Shown here: positions 34,171 to 40,971 of the stretch, in pieces
How positions within the stretch are numbered: position 1 is the first letter of the stretch
Layout of the letters: every line of letters begins with the position of its first letter
Source: an uncultured bacterium
Lineage (GTDB): Bacteria > Patescibacteriota > Minisyncoccia > Minisyncoccales > UBA10102
Direction: 5' to 3'
NCBI GenBank assembly: GCA_913054235.1
Contig: CAJXJI010000003.1
Span: 1-40,971 of the forward strand
Length of the DNA: 40,971 bases
Position numbers and translations under genes: made by a program
Notes under the pieces: model-generated
The model's database searches: none
What the model was told of the DNA's origin: nothing
Seen by the model: only the letters and a program-made list of their open reading frames with translations

Positions 34171-34632
34171 ATGGCATTTCATTATAAGACTCAAGGTATT
34201 ATACTAAAGCGACAGGACCAAGGTGAGGCAAATAGAATGTTTAAGGTGTTTTGCAGAGAATATGGGAAAGTTACAATGTTTGCGGTATCAGAGCGAAAGA
34301 TCACCTCAAAATTGCGAGGTGGACTGGAGCTTTTTTCTCTTTCATATTTAGAGTTTATTCAAGGGAAAAACAAAAAACTGCTAGTGGAAGCAATCCCGCT
34401 CAAACAATACCTCGCATCCACACAAGACCTTTCTTGCTTGCATTCGACCTTTAAGATTGCAGAACTTGTTGATCAGTATATGGCAGAGCAAGAAAAGGAC
34501 GAGAAGGTGTGGGATTTATTGGTACATTCTTTGCATGATTTGCAAGAGGGTAGTGCTCCTGAAAAAATATATCAATCATTTGTGCCTGAATTTATGACCT
34601 TAGCAGGATATGGAAAGGAAAGTATTGTATGA
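34171..34632 (+). CDS. recO: DNA repair protein RecO, short form
   Basis: MAFHYKTQGIILKRQDQGEANRMFKVFCREYGKVTMFAV; LRGGLELFSLSYLEF; ends near 154 aa without a CxxC region. Confidence 0.85.
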   Translation: MAFHYKTQGIILKRQDQGEANRMFKVFCREYGKVTMFAVSERKITSKLRGGLELFSLSYLEFIQGKNKKLLVEAIPLKQYLASTQDLSCLHSTFKIAELVDQYMAEQEKDEKVWDLLVHSLHDLQEGSAPEKIYQSFVPEFMTLAGYGKESIV

Positions 34633-36293
34633 GAATCTCTAAATTTCAATTAGCCATTATCTTGAGCGCAATTCTTGTAGGAATAGGTGGATTTTGGTTA
34701 TGGCAGAAAAATAGTTATTCAAAAGAAATCTTAAAATTGGAGATTATAGCTCCAAGCGAAGCAACAATGGGAGAGGAAATTACGTATGTTGTGAAATACA
34801 AAAATAATGGAAATGTGCGCTTACAAGATCCTATTTTAATCTTTGAATATCCAGCAGGAGCCGTGCCAACAGAGGGTGAAGATACTAGAATCACACAATC
34901 TCTAGATGATATTTATCCGGGGCAGGAAAGGAACCTTTCTTTTGCTTCTCGTCTCTTTGGCAAGGAAGGAGAGATAAGAGAAGCAAAGGCATTGCTTCAA
35001 TATACTCCAAGAAATCTTAATGCTCAGTTTGAATCTGAAACCATTGTTACCACTGTTATTTCTCATGTTCCTTTGACTTTTGAATTGGATTTACCTTCTC
35101 GCATAGAAGCTGATCAAGAATTTTCATTTGCTTTAAACTATTTTTCCAACTCAGAATATCCTTTATCTGATCTTAGAATTAAAATAGAGTATCCAGGAGG
35201 ATTTTCCTTTAGTAAAGCTACTTCTTCCCCTATTGGTGAATCAGAATGGAATGTAGGTCTTTTAAACAGGGCAGAGGGAGGGCGTATCTTAATTACGGGT
35301 TCCTTGAGGGGAGAGGTTCAGGAGGCGAAGATTTTCAAGGCAACCTTAGGGACTTGGAAAGAAGGGAAGTTTACTTTGCTTCGCGAAGCAATCAAAGGGA
35401 TTGAGATTACAAGAACACGTTTACTAATTTCACAAGAAGTGAATGGTTCCTCAGACTATATCGCCTCATCTGGTGATACTCTTCATTACGTCATCTTCTT
35501 TAAGAATGTTTCTGAAAAAACGCTGGAAAATTTGTTCTTAGTAGTTTCTTTGGAAGGGCGTCCTTTTGATTTGGAAAGTATAAAATCAGATTCTGGAGCT
35601 TTTCAGCAAGGAGACAATTCTATTATCTTTGAGTCAAAAAGTGTTTCAAGGTTAAGGTTCCTTGGAAAAGGTGAGGAAGGAAAGGTAGAGTTTTGGGTGA
35701 ATGTGAAAGAAGAATGGGAGACCTTTAGTGAACAAGACAAGAGCTTTGTTATAACAGACCGTATTATTCTTTCTGATGTGAGCGAGGAATTTGAGGTTAA
35801 GGTAAATTCAAGCATAGAAATTGATCAAACAGTTTACTTTGAAGATGAGGTGTTTGGGAATCAAGGTCCCTTGCCTCCTCAAGTTGGAGCGCCTACAACA
35901 TATACTATTGTGTGGCAGGCAAAGAATTTGTATAACGATGTTCAAAATGCAAAGGTGAAAGCGATTCTTCCAGCTCAAGTAAGTTTAACAGGAAGCGTAT
36001 TTAAAGAAGGAGAGGCCCTAACTTTTGATCAGGCTTCCCGCGAAGTGGTATGGGAAGTAGGAGATTTGTCTGCTGGCACAGGATCGTTTAAAACAGCTCC
36101 TTCTGTAGCTTTTCAAGTACGTCTTACTCCATCTGTGCTGCAGCAGGGAAACATTGCCCAGTTAATAGGAGAGGTGAGAATTCAGGCAGATGATCTATTT
36201 ACTGAGCAATCTTTATCTGCAGTAGATTCTTCAGTTGATACTACACTGCCAGATGATAATTCCGTGACAGCTCAAATGGGGGTTGTACAATAG
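34629..36293 (+). CDS. Membrane-anchored extracytoplasmic protein with DUF11/Ig-like repeats
   Basis: N-terminal TM; repeated KNNGNVRLQDPILIFEYP / NSEYPLSDLRIKIEYP / NVSEKTLENLFLVVSL patterns. Confidence 0.8.
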   Translation: MRISKFQLAIILSAILVGIGGFWLWQKNSYSKEILKLEIIAPSEATMGEEITYVVKYKNNGNVRLQDPILIFEYPAGAVPTEGEDTRITQSLDDIYPGQERNLSFASRLFGKEGEIREAKALLQYTPRNLNAQFESETIVTTVISHVPLTFELDLPSRIEADQEFSFALNYFSNSEYPLSDLRIKIEYPGGFSFSKATSSPIGESEWNVGLLNRAEGGRILITGSLRGEVQEAKIFKATLGTWKEGKFTLLREAIKGIEITRTRLLISQEVNGSSDYIASSGDTLHYVIFFKNVSEKTLENLFLVVSLEGRPFDLESIKSDSGAFQQGDNSIIFESKSVSRLRFLGKGEEGKVEFWVNVKEEWETFSEQDKSFVITDRIILSDVSEEFEVKVNSSIEIDQTVYFEDEVFGNQGPLPPQVGAPTTYTIVWQAKNLYNDVQNAKVKAILPAQVSLTGSVFKEGEALTFDQASREVVWEVGDLSAGTGSFKTAPSVAFQVRLTPSVLQQGNIAQLIGEVRIQADDLFTEQSLSAVDSSVDTTLPDDNSVTAQMGVVQ

Positions 36294-36350
36294 GAGTAAG
36301 TGTGGCATAATAAAGATAGCAATAAAACATGCTTTCAGGAAGTATGAGGC

Positions 36351-36473
36351 ATGAGCTTTTTTACTAATACGCCATGGATGATGGCGTCCTCTCTCTTAAA
36401 AAGTATTCTACCTTCAAAAAAAGGAATAGGTAAATGGTTGCGGCGGAGGAAATGGAATTTGCTCGGACCTTAG
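36351..36473 (+). CDS. 40-aa basic small ORF (MSFFTNTPWMMASSLLKSILPSKKGIGKWLRRRKWNLLGP) in the glyS leader
   Basis: ATG-TAG frame in an intergenic region; basic/amphipathic C-terminal half; SD-like purine tract upstream. Confidence 0.35.
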   Translation: MSFFTNTPWMMASSLLKSILPSKKGIGKWLRRRKWNLLGP

Positions 36474-36534
36474 AGGCGTCAGTATTATATTGGCGCCTTT
36501 GAATTTGAGAGGGAAATTTGCTAAGGTAGAGCTT

Positions 36535-37857
36535 ATGGAAGATCTCATGGCAAAAATCATATCTTTATCAAAACGACGAGGCTTTATCTTTCCTGGTTCT
36601 GAAATCTATGGAGGCCTGGCCAATTCTTTTGATTATGGGCCTTTGGGAGTTGAATTAAAGAATAATATTAAGCAAGAATGGTGGAAGCGTTTTGTACAGC
36701 AGCGTTCTGATATTGTAGGTATTGACGCTGCCCTCATAATGAATCCAAAGGTTTGGGAGGCTTCAGGACACTTGGAAAACTTTTCTGATCCGCTTGTAGA
36801 GTGTAAAAAATGTAACACTCGATTTCGAGAAGACCAGATACAGGATGAAAAGTGCCCCAATTGTAAGGGCAAAGAGTTTAGTTTGCCTCGCAACTTTAAC
36901 CTTATGCTCAAAACATTTCTTGGTCCGGCCGAAGATGCTGCAAATACGGTATATTTTCGCCCTGAAACAGCGCAAGCAATGTTTGTTGATTTTAAGAATA
37001 TTCTCAGTGCGAGCCGGCAGAATATACCCTTTGGTATTGCGCAGGTAGGGAAGGCATTTCGTAATGAGATTACTCCAGGAAACTTTATCTTTCGCACTCG
37101 TGAGTTTGAGCAAATGGAAATTGAATATTTTGTAAAGGAAGAAGAATGGGAAGAGCATTTTGAGAATTGGCTAAACGAAATGAAACAATGGTTAAAAGAC
37201 CTTGGGGTTTCAGAAAAGAAACTTCACTATGTTGATATTCCTGATGGTGAGCGCGCTCATTACTCAAAGCGAACGGTAGATATTGAATATGAGTATCCTT
37301 TTGGACAAAAAGAACTCTATGGTTTATCATACCGTGGGGATTTTGATCTTAAGAATCACTTTCCCAAAGATGCTCCCTGTCGCGACGCAGAGAGTAAAGA
37401 TGCTTTTTGGCCGCATGTTATTGAGCCAACATGGGGAGTAGATAGGTCTGTATTGGTAGCTATGCTGGAAGCCTATCATGAGGAAGAAGTACCCACCGCA
37501 GAGGAAGGGGAAAGTGCAACTCGAGTTGTGATGAAGTTTCCTTTCTGGGTAGCTCCAGTGAAAGTTGCGATTCTTCCATTAGTGAAAAACAAGCCAGAAG
37601 TAGTTAAAAAAGCACGAGAGGTCTTTGATATGCTTAAGCTACAGTTTCCTTGTCAGTATGATGAAGCAGGAGCAATAGGAAGAAGATATCGACGCCAAGA
37701 TGAAATTGGTACTCCTTTTTGTGTGACTGTTGATTTCGATACCTTAAAAGATAATTCTGTGACGATAAGAGATCGAGATACCATGAAGCAAAATAGAGTT
37801 TCCTTGGATTCTCTCATAACAACTATCAAGGAGCGATTGAATGATAAAGATAACTAA
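36535..37857 (+). CDS. glyS: Glycyl-tRNA synthetase (class II, homodimeric type)
   Basis: RRGFIFPGSEIYGGLANSFDYGPLGVELKNNIK, FRPETAQAMFVDFKN, QVGKAFRNEITPGNFIFRTREFEQMEIEYF. Confidence 0.95.
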   Translation: MEDLMAKIISLSKRRGFIFPGSEIYGGLANSFDYGPLGVELKNNIKQEWWKRFVQQRSDIVGIDAALIMNPKVWEASGHLENFSDPLVECKKCNTRFREDQIQDEKCPNCKGKEFSLPRNFNLMLKTFLGPAEDAANTVYFRPETAQAMFVDFKNILSASRQNIPFGIAQVGKAFRNEITPGNFIFRTREFEQMEIEYFVKEEEWEEHFENWLNEMKQWLKDLGVSEKKLHYVDIPDGERAHYSKRTVDIEYEYPFGQKELYGLSYRGDFDLKNHFPKDAPCRDAESKDAFWPHVIEPTWGVDRSVLVAMLEAYHEEEVPTAEEGESATRVVMKFPFWVAPVKVAILPLVKNKPEVVKKAREVFDMLKLQFPCQYDEAGAIGRRYRRQDEIGTPFCVTVDFDTLKDNSVTIRDRDTMKQNRVSLDSLITTIKERLNDKDN

Positions 37858-39103
37858 GCTTAAAAGCGGACTCAGGGTTCTTACTATTCCCCAACAAAAT
37901 ACCAGGACCGTGACAGTATTGGTATTGGTGGGGACTGGCTCCAAATACGAAGAAAAAAGAGTGAACGGAATCTCCCATTTTTTGGAGCATATGTTTTTTA
38001 AAGGGACAAAGAAGCGTTCTACTCCTTTTAAAATTGCAGGTCCCATTGAAAACGCTGGGGGGGTCTTTAATGCGTTTACATCCCAAGATCTTACGGGGTA
38101 TTACATTAAAGTTGATGCTGCGCATCTTGATTTGGCATTGGAAATTGTTGCAGATATCTTTTTAAATTCTCTGCTTGCGCAAAAGGAAATTACAAAAGAA
38201 AAAGGAGTGGTAGTAGAAGAAATTAATATGCGAAGAGACACTCCCATGATTCATGTTGCAGACTTATTGGAACAGTTCTTGTATGGAGATCAGCCAGCAG
38301 GATGGGATATTGCAGGAACAAAGGAAACAGTTCAAGGGCTTACTCGAGCTGATATTCTTACGTACGTTAAAAGTCAGTATGTTGCAGAAAATACATTGGT
38401 ATGCGTGGCAGGAAACATAAGAGAGAACAAGGTAAGGGAAAAAGTAAGAAAGCTTTTTTCTTCTATTTCACAAAAGAACTTTAAAGAAAAGATTGGGGTC
38501 AAAGAAAAACAAGAGAAACTTAGGGTACTTTTGGAATATCGCGCAACCGATCAAACTCATATTGCACTTGCAGCACGCGGATTTAATCTTTCTCATAAAG
38601 ATAGGTTTGCGCAGGAAATTATTGCTGCAATCTTGGGAGGCGGAATGAGTTCTCGTTTGTTTTTGGAGATTAGAGAAAAACTTGGCCTTGCTTACTACAT
38701 TTCAACCTCCTCTGAGGAAAATCCCGATACTGGTTTTCTTGCAACCTTTGCTGGAGTTAAAAATGAGAATGCGAAAATTGCCCTAAAGGTTATTATTAGG
38801 GAGTATAGGAAGTTGGCAAGAACTAAGGTTAGTGCAACAGAGCTTCGCAACGCAAAAGAACGTATTAAGGGAAGAATGGCGCTATCTTTGGAATCCTCAG
38901 ATGCTAAGGCTGAGTTTTATGGCATTCAGGAGATTTTGCAGAATCGATTTTTCACTCCAGAACAACTCTATGATAAGATAGAGAAAGTGAAAGTATCGGA
39001 TATTTTGCGAGTGGCAAAAAAGATGTTTGTATCTTCAAATCTAAATCTTGTGGTCTTAGGACCATTTAAAGATAAGAAGAGATTTCAAAAGATTCTCTCA
39101 TGA
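37841..39103 (+). CDS. M16 family zinc metallopeptidase
   Basis: GISHFLEHMFFKGTKKR (HxxEH); VVVEEINMRRDTP. Confidence 0.93.
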   Translation: MIKITKLKSGLRVLTIPQQNTRTVTVLVLVGTGSKYEEKRVNGISHFLEHMFFKGTKKRSTPFKIAGPIENAGGVFNAFTSQDLTGYYIKVDAAHLDLALEIVADIFLNSLLAQKEITKEKGVVVEEINMRRDTPMIHVADLLEQFLYGDQPAGWDIAGTKETVQGLTRADILTYVKSQYVAENTLVCVAGNIRENKVREKVRKLFSSISQKNFKEKIGVKEKQEKLRVLLEYRATDQTHIALAARGFNLSHKDRFAQEIIAAILGGGMSSRLFLEIREKLGLAYYISTSSEENPDTGFLATFAGVKNENAKIALKVIIREYRKLARTKVSATELRNAKERIKGRMALSLESSDAKAEFYGIQEILQNRFFTPEQLYDKIEKVKVSDILRVAKKMFVSSNLNLVVLGPFKDKKRFQKILS

Positions 39104-40131
39104 ACGATCAAGGAAGATTATTAGATATTTCTTGGGGCACCATTTTAAAGATTGCGGTGGCGGGCCTTGTGATTTATATTCTGTTTTTAACCAGGGATAT
39201 TATGGTTTGGGTCCTTTTTGGTTTGATTATATCTATTCTTTTTGATCCTGCCATTGATTTTTTGCAAAAAAGAAGAATTCCTCGAGCCTTGGCAGTTATT
39301 TCAGTATACTCAAGTATTTTTGGTGCCTTAGCTCTTATGATTTGGAGCATGGCTCCACTTTTTGTAAATGAGATTCAACGATTTTCACAGCTGTTCCCTC
39401 AATACTTTGAAACTTTGTCTCCCATATTGCAGGGTCTTGGCATCGCAGCTTTTAGTGATGTGCAGACTTTTTTTGATGCCTTGAGCTTTGGAGTGGAAAG
39501 TATTGCAAGCAGTATCTTTTCTGCCTTCTTTGTGGTGTTTGGAGGAATTTTTTCTACCATATTTGTTCTCTCCATTTCCATCTTCCTTTCTATTGAGGAA
39601 AAATCTATTGAGAAAACTATCACTCTTTTATTTCCCAAAAAGTATGAAGTGTTTGCTTTGGATTTGTGGACACGCTCACAGCGCAAGGTTTCAGGTTGGT
39701 TTGCTTCAAGGCTCATTACCTCTATTTTTGTTGGTGTTGCAACCTACCTCACCCTATTTTTGTTTAATGTGCAATATCCCTTTTCTTTGGGGTTATTGGC
39801 AACCATTTTAAACTTTATCCCTATTATAGGGCCACTGGTGACAGGACTCTTACTGTTTATTATCGTTGCCTTGGATTCTACCCTAAAAGCAATCTTTATC
39901 CTTATTGCCTTTACTCTTATTCAACAAATTGAAGGGAACATTCTAACTCCTCTTTTAACCAAGAGATTCTTGGGTATTCCACCCGCTTTAGTTTTAATAG
40001 CTTTGGCTGTAGGAATGCAACTCTGGGGGATTATGGGAGCTATTTTGGCAATTCCTTTGGCAGGAATCATATTTGAGTTCTTGCGAGACTTTCTCAAAAA
40101 GCGAAAAGAGGAAAATGATAAAACCGCTTAG
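39100..40131 (+). CDS. AI-2E family transporter (PerM-like)
   Basis: Multi-TM; NFIPIIGPLVTG, QQIEGNILTPLL, ALAVGMQLWGIMGAILAIPLAG. Confidence 0.9.
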   Translation: MNDQGRLLDISWGTILKIAVAGLVIYILFLTRDIMVWVLFGLIISILFDPAIDFLQKRRIPRALAVISVYSSIFGALALMIWSMAPLFVNEIQRFSQLFPQYFETLSPILQGLGIAAFSDVQTFFDALSFGVESIASSIFSAFFVVFGGIFSTIFVLSISIFLSIEEKSIEKTITLLFPKKYEVFALDLWTRSQRKVSGWFASRLITSIFVGVATYLTLFLFNVQYPFSLGLLATILNFIPIIGPLVTGLLLFIIVALDSTLKAIFILIAFTLIQQIEGNILTPLLTKRFLGIPPALVLIALAVGMQLWGIMGAILAIPLAGIIFEFLRDFLKKRKEENDKTA

Positions 40132-40162
40132 GTAGATTTTTGTTTTGGAAGTTTAATAAAAT

Positions 40163-40834
40163 ATGGGTACGCTCTTTATTATTGCAACGCCAATTGGGAA
40201 TCTAAAAGATGTTACTCTTCGTTCTTTGGAAATCTTAAAAGAGGTTGATGTTGTGTTGGCAGAAGATACAAGGGTTACAAAAAAACTGTTAGTGCATTAT
40301 GAAATTAAAACCCCTCTACTAAGCTATCATCAGCACAGTAAGGAGAGTGTGATGGAAAAAGCATTCCAGCTTCTTTTTGAAGGGAAAGACTTAGCTTTAG
40401 TTAGCGATGCTGGAACTCCAGGTATCTGTGACCCTGGAAACGAGCTCATTGCGTTTTTGCTTAAGAGAAATTCAAAAATACAGATTGTTCCTATACCAGG
40501 CGCTTCAGCTATAACTACGCTTTTGAGCATTGCAGGTATTGGAACGGATAAATTCTTGTTTCTGGGATATCCACCACACAAGAAAGGAAGAAAAAAGTTC
40601 TTTGAAGAAGTGGTGGCAAGTAAACACCCCGTTTTATTTTATGAATCTCCTCATAGGATTATGAAAAGCTTAAAAGAGATGGAAGCGTTAGATCCTAAAC
40701 TTTCTCTAGTTGTGGGAAGAGAGCTTACTAAACAATTTGAAACGATTTATCGGGGGAGCAGTAAAGAGATACAAAAGAAACTTGAAGAAAATCCCATAAA
40801 AGGAGAGTTTGTTTTACTCGTGTATTCATCTTGA
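40163..40834 (+). CDS. rsmI: 16S rRNA (cytidine(1402)-2'-O)-methyltransferase
   Basis: MGTLFIIATPIGNLKDVTLRSLEIL, LVSDAGTPGICDPG, PIPGASAITTLLS, FYESPHRIM. Confidence 0.95.
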   Translation: MGTLFIIATPIGNLKDVTLRSLEILKEVDVVLAEDTRVTKKLLVHYEIKTPLLSYHQHSKESVMEKAFQLLFEGKDLALVSDAGTPGICDPGNELIAFLLKRNSKIQIVPIPGASAITTLLSIAGIGTDKFLFLGYPPHKKGRKKFFEEVVASKHPVLFYESPHRIMKSLKEMEALDPKLSLVVGRELTKQFETIYRGSSKEIQKKLEENPIKGEFVLLVYSS

Positions 40835-40899
40835 CAATCAGATTTATTAATGTAAAAAACAAGGAAAGAACTAGTCGTGGATTAATGGGGAGAGATAGG

Positions 40900-40971
40900 A
40901 TGACACGGGAGCAAGCCACGATTGCACTACAGACTGGTAAGCTCGTTACATGCAAAATAGGGGAGGAAATC
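40900..40971 (+). CDS. Partial CDS at window edge (MTREQATIALQTGKLVTCKIGEEI...)
   Basis: Open to the window end, SD-like GGGGAGAGATAGG before the ATG, TTGACA-16-TAAAAA upstream. Confidence 0.45.
   Translation, partial: MTREQATIALQTGKLVTCKIGEEI

Noticed and set aside
36633-37097. 154-aa minus-strand ORF inside glyS (and many similar antisense ORFs in the track)
   Set aside because: Fully antisense to well-supported conserved genes; low-complexity F/S/L-rich translations typical of shadow ORFs.
1-40971. CRISPR array, IS element, prophage or integron
   Set aside because: No regularly spaced direct repeats, transposase, integrase or phage structural genes recognised.

Overview
The window is ordinary-looking chromosomal DNA, AT-rich and very gene-dense, consistent with a Patescibacteria/CPR (probably Parcubacteria-like) genome. 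That taxon is an inference from gene content, compact proteins and gene order. I see no CRISPR array, rRNA, IS element or prophage. It carries a large set of DNA repair and replication genes: ruvC, ruvB, ruvA, polA, holA, uvrB, recO, a PolX, an EndoQ-like PHP protein and a PD-(D/E)XK nuclease. It also carries translation genes: tsaE, rpsT, smpB, infC-rpmI-rplT, argS, ileS, glyS and rsmI. Further genes include a pilB-like ATPase, a two-component system, murE-like, nif3-like, a SpeD-like protein with an amino acid permease, an M16 peptidase and an AI-2E-family protein. Reading the gaps between ORFs gave the most interesting signals. (1) There is an unannotated tmRNA (ssrA) on the minus strand with a readable tag, ANIFAPQRALAVA. 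Its 5' acceptor strand overlaps the stop codon of smpB. (2) Two further candidate structured RNAs have promoters and terminators: 2521-2714, with a 23-nt near-perfect closing helix, and 4980-5131. (3) A 29-aa membrane ORF ends at TGA, and the same frame stays open for 73 more codons. (4) Several genes have a -10 box 6-8 nt before the ATG, a recurrent leaderless-mRNA architecture. (5) A PRTase-like domain is fused to an AsnC/Lrp-like regulator. (6) Several micro-ORFs sit in intergenic regions. No searches were run. Product names come from motif recognition only.
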